Assembly: GCA_946480695.1 (NCBI GenBank)
Contig: CAMLKG010000002.1
Span: forward strand, 186,001-250,000
Length of the DNA stretch: 64,000 nt
Direction of reading: 5' to 3'
Source: an uncultured Cellvibrio sp.
GTDB lineage: Bacteria; Pseudomonadota; Gammaproteobacteria; Pseudomonadales; Cellvibrionaceae
The position numbers and the translations under genes were made by a program. Shown piece after piece: positions 30,576 through 39,377 of this stretch. Position 1 is the first letter of the stretch. Every line of letters begins with the position of its first letter. The notes under the pieces were generated by a model. The model had not been told where the DNA came from. It made no database searches and saw only the letters and a program-made list of their open reading frames with translations.

Positions 30576-30824
30576 CTATATTGGCGATTCACCGGTGGCC
30601 AGCATTTCCAAACGCAATACATCGCCGGGCCTTGCGTTACTACCGGCCAGGCTTTTCCAAAACAAAAACGCGCCGTAAGCCCACTCCCGATAAATTTCGG
30701 GGCTTTCGGTTTTTGATTGCCTGGAGTTGCTTAGCTGGACTAGCCGGATAATTTCGGCTTGGGCCTTGTAAGTAATGTGTGCGTAATCAACTGCGTTAGG
30801 GTTATTAACTTCTGTGTGTTCCAT
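30576..30824 (-). CDS. small phage protein of unknown function
   Basis: An 82-residue, mostly helical soluble protein with two Trp-containing segments (EWAYGAFLFWKSLAG). Family not recognised. Its end lies 11 bases before the Ogr-like start; it belongs to the leftward early operon. Confidence 0.5.
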   Translation of the reverse strand: MEHTEVNNPNAVDYAHITYKAQAEIIRLVQLSNSRQSKTESPEIYREWAYGAFLFWKSLAGSNARPGDVLRLEMLATGESPI

Positions 30825-30833
30825 GGCTCACTC

Positions 30834-31391
30834 CTAATTCAATTGCAGTGGTAATTGTTTGGCCTCGCTCCCTAGCAAGGAGATGGCGGGCATGGGGCGG
30901 CCAATGAGGTTGTGCAGTTCGCGCAATTCGGCCAGTAAGGTCTCATGCAAAAATGCATCACGGGTTCGGGTGAGTTGGTGTGTAAGCGCTGACATTTGCC
31001 GGGCAAGGGCAAGGCGCTCGCGGGCGGAGAAGGTGCCGTAAAAACCCTGGCGGCGGATGGTGGGAAGGACCTCTTCAAATATCCAATTGGCAAACGCCTC
31101 CGCCTCGGGCTTTCTGGAGGAGAAGATGGTCTTATAAACGGCAGGCTCGGAGATAAAAATCACCTCACCATAGCCGCTTTGCCCCCGGAGATATTGGAGG
31201 CTAATCCAGTTTTCAGGATAGTTTTTCAGGCTGTAGCTTCCTCTCCAACCGATTCCAAGGGCCGTAAATACATCAACAGCGCAAAACCAAGGCTCGCCGC
31301 GCTCATCAATGGCGGTGCGTACTTCACCCTCGGCAAACAAAAAGTGGTTTTTTAATGGGGTGATGCTATGTGGGGCAGGGCTGGTATTCAT
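30834..31391 (-). CDS. BRO-N domain protein (phage antirepressor type)
   Basis: A 185-residue protein with an N-terminal BRO-N domain: VRTAIDERGEPWFCAVDVFTALG, then YGEVIFISEPAVYKTIFSSRKPEAEAFANWIFEEVLPTIRRQG, the canonical closing motif. BRO-N proteins bind DNA and often act as antirepressors. The C-terminal 60 residues are helical. An AAGGAA ribosome-binding site precedes the ATG. It is the second gene of the leftward early operon. Confidence 0.88.
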   Translation of the reverse strand: MNTSPAPHSITPLKNHFLFAEGEVRTAIDERGEPWFCAVDVFTALGIGWRGSYSLKNYPENWISLQYLRGQSGYGEVIFISEPAVYKTIFSSRKPEAEAFANWIFEEVLPTIRRQGFYGTFSARERLALARQMSALTHQLTRTRDAFLHETLLAELRELHNLIGRPMPAISLLGSEAKQLPLQLN

Positions 31392-31404
31392 CGGTAATTC
31401 CTTC

Positions 31405-31599
31405 TTAATGGCGAGATGGCTTCCTTACGGACTTATCTAAACGGGCGAGGCCATCTAGCACTAAACGGCGGCAAACGCTGGTCATACTGCGGTCCTCCGT
31501 TGCGGCGATGGCTTCAATGCGTGCGCGCTGCTCATCAGTGAGGGTCACCATTACGTGCGTACGTAAACGCTTCGGCCTGGTAGAGATTTTGGGAGTCAT
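31405..31599 (-). CDS. Arc-like ribbon-helix-helix DNA-binding protein
   Basis: A 64-residue protein whose VMVTLTDEQRARIEAIAATEDRSMTSVCRRLVLDGL segment has the strand-helix-helix pattern of Arc/MetJ repressors. It is the first gene of the leftward early operon, facing the repressor across the operator region, the place of Cro or Cox in other phages. It may therefore control the switch from lysogeny. Confidence 0.78.
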   Translation of the reverse strand: MTPKISTRPKRLRTHVMVTLTDEQRARIEAIAATEDRSMTSVCRRLVLDGLARLDKSVRKPSRH

Positions 31600-31682
31600 G
31601 GCTTAAAGTTCCTTAACGTTGAACACAAACATACTTTAGTTCAACGGATGTTGAACGTCAATATGATTTAAGGAGCGTTTTG
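31600..31682. promoter_or_regulatory. early promoter and repressor operator array
   Basis: Four GTTGAAC half-sites occur at 31618, 31639 (inverted), 31650 and 31682; the three direct copies are exactly 32 bp apart. The inverted pair GTTCAAC-GGAT-GTTGAAC (31639-31656) forms a perfect dyad. On the minus strand TTGACG (31661-31656), a 17-base spacer filled by that dyad and TAAAGT (31638-31633) form the leftward early promoter. TATGAT at 31662-31667 is a likely -10 for the repressor gene. Confidence 0.75.
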
Positions 31683-32006
31683 TTGAACATTGGTGAGCGT
31701 ATACGTGAGGAAAGGCTGCGTTTGGGGCTGAGTCAGGTTGATTTCGGGGGGATAACCCGTGTTAGTAAAACCACTCAATTCAATTACGAAAGTGGAGATC
31801 GAAGCCCCGATGCTAATTATTTAATGATGGCTGCAAATGCTGGGGTTGATGTGATGTACGTGTTGACCGGGGTTCGTACTGCTGGTGATGCTGCGAAGCT
31901 ATCGCCGCGAGAAACTTTACTCTTGGATCATTTCAACAAGCTGTCCGAGGAAGATAGATGCGCAATTGAACGCTTAATATCTGTAATTCCGAAACAGAAA
32001 AGTTAA
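31683..32006 (+). CDS. phage repressor with HTH (Cro/CI-type) domain
   Basis: A 107-residue protein starting at the second of two adjacent TTG codons, seven bases after AAGGAG. An HTH_3 domain covers residues 4-60 (IREERLRLGLSQVDFGGITRVSKTTQFNYESGDRSPD), followed by a short helical C-terminus. No LexA-type peptidase domain, so induction by RecA-stimulated self-cleavage is unlikely. It is the only rightward gene at the early operator and is the probable lysogeny repressor. A GTTGAAC half-site overlaps its start, allowing autoregulation. Confidence 0.85.
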   Translation: MNIGERIREERLRLGLSQVDFGGITRVSKTTQFNYESGDRSPDANYLMMAANAGVDVMYVLTGVRTAGDAAKLSPRETLLLDHFNKLSEEDRCAIERLISVIPKQKS

Positions 32007-32234
32007 TTTAGAGCGATGTAAATGTGGCGAGGGAAATGGAAATGCATTAGGTTCCGGATCAAGCCCATTTATAATAAGAGTAACTGAGTGGGCTCGGGAT
32101 CTCCGTAGAGAAAAGCTGATGGATTGAATCTTTTGGCCTATTCACCTATGTAAGTGGTCGTTCTTGGCCGAAACAATAAATAAAAACTACCGCTTAGCTC
32201 GGTATTTTAGAATCAATGAGGTTGGTCATCTGGA

Positions 32235-33398
32235 ATGAATGTGGAAAATGCAATCGAAACTCATTATAGAAAGCTCGCCGATAGTCTGAGCAATGAATAT
32301 GAAAATTTATATGGTGCGATCAGTAACGGAAAGTTAAGAATTTTGTTCTCTACGCTTCATACGATACTGATTAAAACGTTTGATTCGATGAATGGAAGGT
32401 TACCCACTTCAGATCAGCCTGCCCATTTCTGGGCGCACCTGAGTCGAGAGCTGATTCAGGCTATTGAAATAACAGAAGCGTTAGAGCGGTCTCTGAAGCA
32501 ATCTGAATATGCGTTTGTTATAGATGAATATTATAGAGAAAGACTCTCTTTCTGCAAAACATTTCTAAACAAAAGTGGCGGTAGCGCAATACCACCTAAT
32601 ACTGAAAAAATGGAACTTTACTACACCGTTCCCATATTTTCTCCGCTCAACTCAATTGTTATCGAGGGCCAAAAGAGCGCTGCTAACCTGAGTTTAATTG
32701 GGGAAGGGTCCTACGCAAAGGTTTTCAAATATTTTGATGATTTTTATGTTAGGACGTTTGCATTAAAGCGTGCTAAAAAGGATCTAACCAAAAAAGAGCT
32801 GGAGAGATTCAGGCGTGAATATGACCAAATGAGATCGCTTAGCTCCCCATACATTTTAGAGGTATTTGGTTACAATGAGGCGAACAAAGAATATGTAATG
32901 GAGTTTATGGATATATCCCTGCAAGACTACATTTCAACAAATAATGGTAACCTGTCCTTTCAAGAAAGAACAAGGTTGGGTCAGCAAATCATTAAGGCTT
33001 TCTCATACATACATTCAAAAAAAATTCTGCACAGAGATATAAGCCCAAAAAATATTCTGCTTAAAAAATACGATGATGTAATGGTTGTGAAAATTGCGGA
33101 TTTCGGTTTGGTTAAGGTCGTTGAAAGCGATTTAACATCGGTAAACACCGATTTTAAGGGATACTTTAATGACCCTGAGTTAGTAGTAGAAGGATTTGAT
33201 AAGTACAACGTTCTGCATGAGACTTACGCTCTTACTCGCATTCTATACTTTGTATTAACTGGAAGAACTCGTACCGACAAGGTACCCGCCAGTATGAAGG
33301 ACTTCATTGATCGGGGGCTCAGCAGCGATAAAGGTCTAAGGTTTAAAAGTATTGATGAGCTGGGTCAGGCCTTTCAAAATATCAACCCTCTTTATTGA
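32235..33398 (+). CDS. prophage-borne eukaryotic-like protein kinase
   Basis: A 387-residue protein. Residues 1-145 are a helical domain I do not recognise; residues 150-385 are a full protein kinase. Glycine loop GEGSYAKV (156-163), Lys178 in ALKRA, likely Glu195 of helix C, catalytic loop HRDISPKN (266-273), DFG (289-291) and PE (314-315) are all intact, so the enzyme should be active. No transmembrane helix or PASTA domain. It follows the repressor by 228 bases and overlaps the next gene. The AT-rich sequence and position suggest a lysogenic-conversion gene; kinases in phage defence are known (for example staphylococcal Stk2), but this role is inference. Confidence 0.85.
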   Translation: MNVENAIETHYRKLADSLSNEYENLYGAISNGKLRILFSTLHTILIKTFDSMNGRLPTSDQPAHFWAHLSRELIQAIEITEALERSLKQSEYAFVIDEYYRERLSFCKTFLNKSGGSAIPPNTEKMELYYTVPIFSPLNSIVIEGQKSAANLSLIGEGSYAKVFKYFDDFYVRTFALKRAKKDLTKKELERFRREYDQMRSLSSPYILEVFGYNEANKEYVMEFMDISLQDYISTNNGNLSFQERTRLGQQIIKAFSYIHSKKILHRDISPKNILLKKYDDVMVVKIADFGLVKVVESDLTSVNTDFKGYFNDPELVVEGFDKYNVLHETYALTRILYFVLTGRTRTDKVPASMKDFIDRGLSSDKGLRFKSIDELGQAFQNINPLY

Positions 33399-34477
33399 CG
33401 TACAGAGGTATAAAAGTACCAAGGGACCGGCAAAATAAGCTCAATCAAATTGCAACCCGCTACGCTCGCTCCCATGAACTGGTACAATACTGCTTGGCTT
33501 TCAGATACGATAGCGTGCAGTTTGGCTGTGCTAGGAAAGCGGAATGTCATTTGAAAATGGATGTCAACAAAAACGTATTGTTTGGAGTGCAAATCAACAA
33601 CCGCATCAACTTTGAAGTGACCGGCATGGAATTTTTGTCTGCTTTTACAAATTTGTTTTCCAAGACGTTGTGTTGGTTGACAGCTAATCCTGGAGTGTTT
33701 GCGGCGTTCGTAGCGTTGGGTGGGGTTATACTCTCAACATTCATCGGCTATATGGGCGTAAGTAGAACAATTAAGGCGACTGATGAGCGAGAAGCTAAAA
33801 AGCTTAATGCGGATATAGGCCACAAGGATAAAGAACGCGAGATTGCACTTAGAAAAGAAGTCTATATGGAGACTGCAAGCGGGATGATTTCCGCTCAAAA
33901 ATATCTGGCGAAATTGGCAGATGAAAGTAATTTAAAGAAAAATTCCGTTGATCAACTCGATAAGTTTTTTGCGGCGGTGGCAAAAATCGAAATAGTCGGA
34001 ACGAACGAGACGATTGAAAAAGTTGATTCGGTGTTGCGCCAGTTCAATGAATCGCATTTCGCACTTCTGCGCGGAGCGATCCAAATAAAAGACATGGAAA
34101 ATAAGTTAAGAGTTACGAGAGAGGAAATAGGATTTGAATATGATACTTACCATCGAATTGTGGCACTTTCAACAAATGAGCAGATCAAACAGGACTCCGG
34201 TCTTGTGCAAATCCACAATAATATTGTCGCACTTGGGCAGAAGGTTAGTGATTTGGAAAAAGCGCTGCCAAATGTTAGGCTTTCATTTCAAAAGAAATGT
34301 ATGGCAGAGGCGCTGAAGGTAGCACGCTTAGTCTACCCTGCGGTGATTGCAATCAGGTCAGAGCTGCATCTCACAATCGACGCCGAAAGATATGAAGCTT
34401 TAAAAGTTTCGTCACTTGAAAAAGCTCAGAGCGATTTCGATGATTTGGTGAATGATTTAAGCAGCGACTTAAGCTAA
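33395..34477 (+). CDS. membrane coiled-coil protein paired with the kinase
   Basis: Up to 360 residues from a TTG that overlaps the kinase stop (TTGA). Later starts at 33557 or 33626 are also possible and none has a strong ribosome-binding site. One transmembrane helix (about residues 97-118, counted from the TTG) is followed by a long charged helical region with coiled-coil segments. No enzymatic motif. It may anchor a complex with the kinase or be its substrate. The 200 bases after it, before gene D, hold no gene. Confidence 0.65.
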   Translation: MTYRGIKVPRDRQNKLNQIATRYARSHELVQYCLAFRYDSVQFGCARKAECHLKMDVNKNVLFGVQINNRINFEVTGMEFLSAFTNLFSKTLCWLTANPGVFAAFVALGGVILSTFIGYMGVSRTIKATDEREAKKLNADIGHKDKEREIALRKEVYMETASGMISAQKYLAKLADESNLKKNSVDQLDKFFAAVAKIEIVGTNETIEKVDSVLRQFNESHFALLRGAIQIKDMENKLRVTREEIGFEYDTYHRIVALSTNEQIKQDSGLVQIHNNIVALGQKVSDLEKALPNVRLSFQKKCMAEALKVARLVYPAVIAIRSELHLTIDAERYEALKVSSLEKAQSDFDDLVNDLSSDLS

Positions 34478-34678
34478 TTTGTGATCCATCAGCCCGCGGC
34501 GGGGGGTACAGAACTTCGTTTTTTATCTTTTCCTTTTCTACGAGCAAATCAACAGTAGGCATCTGTGGTGCCAAGTCTGTGCTTCGCGAATGGGTATAAA
34601 TCGGTTGTGAAAAACCCTTTATTCGACACTTTAAGCTACAACGTAATCGTTCAAAATGTGCTGTGGCGAAGGTTCGCT

Positions 34679-35773
34679 TTAGGTCAGAGCTGAGTCTGTC
34701 TGTGTTGAGCCTGGAATGGAATGCGCCACATCAGATTGAGTCCCTAAAAATCGGTTAGCAGTGTTCATTGGTTCCGCTTCAATGAATGATGTTAGCCCTT
34801 GGTCATTAAGTGTATGCACTGCCGATGTGACACTCCATAGTGTCGCTTGGAGTGGGCTTATAAATCCATATAGCCGCAAAGGTGTTTCTGCCATAAGTTC
34901 AGTCCTCCCTCTTGTTAAAGTGAAGCTTAAAGATTTATTGGCTCTTGCCAGGCGTTCAAGCTCCGCTTGTGCTCCTCGACGGGCTTCCTCTTCATTTGCA
35001 TAGGTTTGTTTTAATTCCTTTGACCTTTCGGTTGTGCCAATAATCACTTTGTTCCGCTTAGCCCCCGAAATATCATTCCAGTAAACAATTATGCCGGTAT
35101 AGGCATCGCGTGTTAGCTCGCGGTAATTGAATGATGAGCAATCGGTAAGATTTATTTGCTCCGTTGGTAGTCGTTTTCCGCTAGCGCTGAGTCCTTTGCC
35201 AACAATGATGAACAACAAGGTTTTATTTTTTACGCTGACCATGCCGTTGTAATTTTCTGCCATGCGTGACAGTAGTGATATGTCGCTCTCCCCGGTTTGG
35301 TCAATATGCTTGATGCGAATACCTTTTAAACCAGCGCTTACATGGGATTTCAAGCCGTGTTCCTTCGCAATTTGGTCCACTAATTCACCCAGGGCAATGT
35401 CGTCAAAGCTGCGTGACTTTGCGCTGCTAAGCCCATATTGAGTGGTCGCCCGGAGGTCAGCACTGGTGGCGGTAAGGGTTAATTTATTAGGCGCACCGGA
35501 GTATTCAAGTTCACTGACTAGATAAATGCCTTTGTCAGTTAAGGGTTCACCCTTCCAGCCCAGTGCTAGGTGTACTTCAGCGTTAAGTGGCGGTAGCTCC
35601 AAGTCGCAAGTTGAGTCTTGCAGTTCAATTTGCAGCATATCTCCATCCAATCCACGGGAATCGGTTACGGAAAGCGATATCAAGCGGTTGCTTATAATTG
35701 ATGAGATATCTTTTCCGTTTACGATTAAACGAAAATCCGGGGTTTTTATTTCGGAATTAAATAGGTTATTCAT
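34679..35773 (-). CDS. D: P2 gpD-like tail protein (late control D)
   Basis: A 364-residue protein of the phage late control D / baseplate hub family, equivalent to T4 gp27. The N-terminal SLSVTDSRGLDGDMLQIELQD and the IRIKHIDQTGESDISLLSRMAENYNG segment are characteristic. It forms the central hub ring at the tail tip. The start overlaps the U stop (ATGA). It is the last gene of the FI-FII-E-T-U-D operon, the same order as in P2. Confidence 0.9.
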   Translation of the reverse strand: MNNLFNSEIKTPDFRLIVNGKDISSIISNRLISLSVTDSRGLDGDMLQIELQDSTCDLELPPLNAEVHLALGWKGEPLTDKGIYLVSELEYSGAPNKLTLTATSADLRATTQYGLSSAKSRSFDDIALGELVDQIAKEHGLKSHVSAGLKGIRIKHIDQTGESDISLLSRMAENYNGMVSVKNKTLLFIIVGKGLSASGKRLPTEQINLTDCSSFNYRELTRDAYTGIIVYWNDISGAKRNKVIIGTTERSKELKQTYANEEEARRGAQAELERLARANKSLSFTLTRGRTELMAETPLRLYGFISPLQATLWSVTSAVHTLNDQGLTSFIEAEPMNTANRFLGTQSDVAHSIPGSTQTDSALT

Positions 35774-36264
35774 AATTGCGGAATCACTGAGCTGATGGCA
35801 TTGCGTGCTTTGTTGAGTGGGCCAGCCAATAAGCCGGAGGCGGCCAGTAGTGCGGCATTGGTGGCGGTGCCGAGTAAATCCAGTCGCTTTTGGTCCACGC
35901 GCACCAGGTTAATGCTGAAATCAATTTTTTGCGGTACGCCGTCACGCAACAACAGGCTACTGGTTTCACTGATGCTGGTAATTGACCAGAAGCCATACAT
36001 GCGGCCACTGCCTTCAATGAGTGGCCAAGCTTTACCTTGCTCGGCCATTACCCGCACCAAATCCAAGGAAACTCGGCCGCCGGTTATCTCGGTGTAAACA
36101 CTGCCACTTAGTGTGAGAGTGTCTTCATCCGGCCCGATGAACTGATACACCGGGCGGTGGTTGATAGGCGATTGGGAGGGTAACCGCCAGCCGGTTTGTC
36201 GTTGTGCCTGGTCGTAGGGTGTGGTGCGCAAGTCGAATACGAAAAACCCTAAAGTCATCATCAT
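35770..36264 (-). CDS. U: P2 gpU-like tail protein
   Basis: A 164-residue tail assembly protein. The start has three successive ATG codons; the N-terminal LGFFVFDLRTTPYDQAQRQTGWR and GPDEDTLTLSGSVYTEITGG identify the gpU family (LysM-like, tail tube terminator or hub linker). Between T and D as in P2. Confidence 0.9.
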   Translation of the reverse strand: MMMTLGFFVFDLRTTPYDQAQRQTGWRLPSQSPINHRPVYQFIGPDEDTLTLSGSVYTEITGGRVSLDLVRVMAEQGKAWPLIEGSGRMYGFWSITSISETSSLLLRDGVPQKIDFSINLVRVDQKRLDLLGTATNAALLAASGLLAGPLNKARNAISSVIPQL

Positions 36265-36275
36265 GGCGGTGCCCC

Positions 36276-38867
36276 TCAGTCGTTATCAAAAAGTTTGGCG
36301 CGGTGCTGCCGCTGTTTGTGCCGGTCGCGCTCATGCAACACACGCTCTATTTGCGCCGCTATGGCGCGTTCGTCCATGCCGGGTGCCGGATGTATCACGA
36401 TGGTGATGGTGTCGCCCATAAGCGAAGCAGGAGCGTTTGCCGGCTTGAGGATACTGGAAGGACTGGTGGCCGCGACAGAGCCTGCCATCAATAGGCCGGT
36501 GCTTGCCGCTGTGACTTGTTTGGCGATGATGTTGACGCGTTGCATTGTCGGGTTTTGTTGCCTCTGCAAACCTTGCTGGTAGCCTTGTAAGGTGTTGATC
36601 CCCAGTTCCGCAAATACCCGGCTGGGTGAATGGATGCCGAGGGTGTCTTTAAACCAGGTAATCGCGTTGGTACCCAAGTTGATTACGCTGTTTTTCAATT
36701 GCTCCATCCCACCCATTAGACCGCCCAGCAAACCGTCCACAATCGCGCCTCCCAGGGTTTTGAACTTGTCGGGTACTTCGATACCCATTTGTTCCAAACC
36801 GAAGATTACGCCCTTGTAAATGAGATTCAGGGGCGACCAGTCCAGCAGCAGCTTGGTAATTCCAAAAATGCCCTGGTCGAATGCGGCTTTTACATCGGCC
36901 CATAACCCGGAAAACCAACCTTTGATCGGTTCCCAATTTTTCCAAATCAGGTAGGCACCACCGGCGATGGCGGTAATCAATAAACCAATCGGGTTCAGTA
37001 GCAATAACCGCCCCAGCCAAAGCAGCACAGTGCCGACCAATTTCAGCGGGCCGCCCAAGCCCATTGCGAGTTTTCCAAACGCTGAGATAGCCACCAGGGA
37101 ATTACCCAGCGCAAAACCGAATACACCCAGCACTGTGACGGTGGCCAATAAAATCGCTCCCCATTTAGCGATGCTGGCGGTGAGTTCCGGATTCTGTTTG
37201 ATCCATTGGCCAATGCTGCGAATGAATTGGATGAGCTCGGGCAATTGCTGATTGACGGTTGGCAATAAAATGCTGGCCGCTTCCAGTTTGAGTTCATCCA
37301 CACTGATCTGGAATTGGTCGAGTTGCTTTTGTGTGGTTTCCATGCGCTTTAACCAATCCGCATCGATCATGCCGTTTGACGATAGGGCACCTGTGCGGAT
37401 TTGTTGCATTTGTTGAGCATTTGCAATTGCCGGGCGGATAAAACTCATGGCTTGCATATCGCGGAATAAATCACCCAGGGCGAACGCTGAACTTAATTGC
37501 TCCAAGGAGGCCTGGCGCTCCACATCATTGTTAAGCTTCATAGCGGCATTAAACTGTTTTAACGCGTCGGCGCCTTTGGTCCTCATGTACTCGCTAATCA
37601 ACTGCAATGAGCCTTGCAATGGGCTAACCCCATTCGCGCTTAATTCGGTCAGGCGCGCTTTTAAATCGATCCCTGCATCGTTGAAATTTTTAATGGTCTC
37701 CGGAGCCGTAATTTTGCTGAGGTAGTTTTTTAAGTTATTGGCGGCTTCATCGGCGGTACCTGCACCCAGGCGAGCGATTTGCAATGCCGATCCCAACTCG
37801 GCAACGGCGTTGCGCCCGGTGCTGCCCAGGGCGGCCATCATTGGGCTTAGTTGTGGCAACCACTTGGCCATGTCTCTAATTTCGAATGAGCCTTCCTTGC
37901 CGGCGTAGGCGAGGGTATCCAATGAGGGGGCGATATCTCCTACGGCAACATTTAAATTTTTCCGTAGGGAAATGATTAAGTTACCCAAGTCGCTCATGTC
38001 TGAATTGGTGGCCACACTGCTCTTGGCGAGGATCGCCGAGTAATAATTCAGGTCTTTGGCCTGGGTAATGCCGTTGGCAACCAATACGCTCAGGCCCGAG
38101 GAAATCTGATCGGTGAATTGACCGAACTTTTCCGCATCGATCCGGATTTGTTGGCCAAGTGCGGTTTCTTCCTCGCGCGATAAGTCGCCGATGATCGCCA
38201 TATCGCGCAGGGCCGCTTCAAAGCCCACACCGGGGCCGAGGATACTGGCCCCACGGGTTAGGGCGGCTTGCCCGCCATAGGCGGCACCGGCGCCAATGAG
38301 GGCGGTTTTAACACCGGTGCTTTGCGCCTTTTGTAGGCTCACCTGAATGCGCCTGGCGCGCTCCTGTTGCCGATTCAGTGCGGCCATATTTTCTTTTTGC
38401 TTAATCAGGTTTGCCGTGGCTTTACCGATATCGCTGGCGAGCTTCTTTTGGCTGTCTGCAAACTTGGCGGTGTCAAAACCCGCTTCTTTTAGTTGCTTAC
38501 GATGTGTTGCAAACACTACGCGAAGGTCTTTTGTTTTGACGGTGAGGTCGCGTACAGCCTCATTGGCCTTGGTGAATTCCTTGCGCCAGGTAGCGTTAAC
38601 CTCTTGCCCGTTTTTTTGGGCGAGCGCCATGGTCCGCACCTTTTCCCGGGCCTCGGCCAGGGCTTTGGCATTGTTATCCAATGCAGTTTTTACCTTGATA
38701 AACCCGGAAACATTTTTCTGGACTGCATCCAACTGCTTTTTTTGCTGATGAGCCGCTTTCAACGCACTGGCTAATTCCTTGTTGCCGCGCGTAATGGTTT
38801 TGAGTACGCGTGTGGCTTTATCAACCGCATCCAGCACAATTTTTAATTGAAGGTCGCGTGACGACAT
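36276..38867 (-). CDS. T: tail tape-measure protein (P2 gpT)
   Basis: An 863-residue protein starting at ATG 38867 (MSSRDLQ); twenty upstream residues in the open frame do not look like the family start. Coiled-coil N-terminus, a TP901-type tape-measure core (MAIIGDLSREEETALG onward), a central hydrophobic part with several potential membrane segments (about residues 590-660) and a C-terminal helical region. It sets tail length and probably helps DNA entry. Gene order E-T-U-D as in P2. Confidence 0.9.
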   Translation of the reverse strand: MSSRDLQLKIVLDAVDKATRVLKTITRGNKELASALKAAHQQKKQLDAVQKNVSGFIKVKTALDNNAKALAEAREKVRTMALAQKNGQEVNATWRKEFTKANEAVRDLTVKTKDLRVVFATHRKQLKEAGFDTAKFADSQKKLASDIGKATANLIKQKENMAALNRQQERARRIQVSLQKAQSTGVKTALIGAGAAYGGQAALTRGASILGPGVGFEAALRDMAIIGDLSREEETALGQQIRIDAEKFGQFTDQISSGLSVLVANGITQAKDLNYYSAILAKSSVATNSDMSDLGNLIISLRKNLNVAVGDIAPSLDTLAYAGKEGSFEIRDMAKWLPQLSPMMAALGSTGRNAVAELGSALQIARLGAGTADEAANNLKNYLSKITAPETIKNFNDAGIDLKARLTELSANGVSPLQGSLQLISEYMRTKGADALKQFNAAMKLNNDVERQASLEQLSSAFALGDLFRDMQAMSFIRPAIANAQQMQQIRTGALSSNGMIDADWLKRMETTQKQLDQFQISVDELKLEAASILLPTVNQQLPELIQFIRSIGQWIKQNPELTASIAKWGAILLATVTVLGVFGFALGNSLVAISAFGKLAMGLGGPLKLVGTVLLWLGRLLLLNPIGLLITAIAGGAYLIWKNWEPIKGWFSGLWADVKAAFDQGIFGITKLLLDWSPLNLIYKGVIFGLEQMGIEVPDKFKTLGGAIVDGLLGGLMGGMEQLKNSVINLGTNAITWFKDTLGIHSPSRVFAELGINTLQGYQQGLQRQQNPTMQRVNIIAKQVTAASTGLLMAGSVAATSPSSILKPANAPASLMGDTITIVIHPAPGMDERAIAAQIERVLHERDRHKQRQHRAKLFDND

Positions 38868-38907
38868 AAGGCACCGGTTAATAATTTTGTGAGAATACCG
38901 AGCGCGT

Positions 38908-39024
38908 TTAGCTATCGCTATTAACACGCTCGGCGGCGAGTTGTCGCCATTGCATGAGTTCTTGCAGTGAAAGGGGGCAGAGTTCCGATAGCGGCCAGTG
39001 GAACACCGCCGCTATGTCCGCCAT
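38908..39024 (-). CDS. E': GpE family tail protein (P2 E'), reached by frameshift
   Basis: 38 residues from ATG 39024: MADIAAVFHWPLSELCPLSL, the GpE family pattern (FHWP then MxWR). In P2 this frame is expressed mainly as a -1 frameshift fusion to gpE. Here the frame stays open back to the slippery site at 39072-39078, so a 139-residue E+E' fusion is predicted. It acts as a tail-assembly chaperone. Confidence 0.82.
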   Translation of the reverse strand: MADIAAVFHWPLSELCPLSLQELMQWRQLAAERVNSDS

Positions 39025-39032
39025 GGCGTCCT

Positions 39033-39326
39033 CTACTCGGTGTGGGATTGCTCCAACACCGCTTTCGGAGCCAAAAAACCAATCACCTCACCGCCAAGTT
39101 GTACCAGGTCAGCGGGCGACAATTTTTTTATTTCCGCTTCGGTCAGTGTTGGTAGTGTGATACGCGGTAGCAACTTGATCAGCGGATCAACTTGCATGGT
39201 GAGTAATTCCGACAGGCTCAAGCCGCGCAACTCGCCACTGGACGGCCGGCGCAATTGTATCGAGGTAATATCGCCGCCTTCGCGTTTGACGGGTTCTTCC
39301 AGGGTAACCGTGGTAGTTGTAGACAT
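39033..39326 (-). CDS. E: tail assembly protein (P2 gpE)
   Basis: A 97-residue protein of the Mu gp41/P2 gpE tail-chaperone family, with the LRRPSSGELRGLSL signature and LTEAEIKKLSPADL. It corresponds to the unshifted product at the tail tube to tape-measure boundary. Near its end the codons GGT-TTT-TTG contain the frameshift heptamer. Confidence 0.85.
   Translation of the reverse strand: MSTTTTVTLEEPVKREGGDITSIQLRRPSSGELRGLSLSELLTMQVDPLIKLLPRITLPTLTEAEIKKLSPADLVQLGGEVIGFLAPKAVLEQSHTE
39072..39078 (-). other. -1 programmed frameshift site T-TTT-TTG
   Basis: Read on the minus strand in frame E, the codons are GG[T TTT TTG]. This is the same slippery heptamer as in P2 gene E. After slippage the frame runs without a stop through the E' frame to 38908. 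Confidence 0.85.
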
Positions 39327-39377
39327 AATTTTCTCCGGGAAAGGTTTAGCCCCGCAGTAGCGGGGCAGGTTGATAAA

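Noticed and set aside
34489..34510. GC-rich GCGGCGGGGGG near gene D as a possible cos
   Set aside because: It is at the D end, not the Q end, and agrees less well with the P2 cohesive end than 61175-61193.
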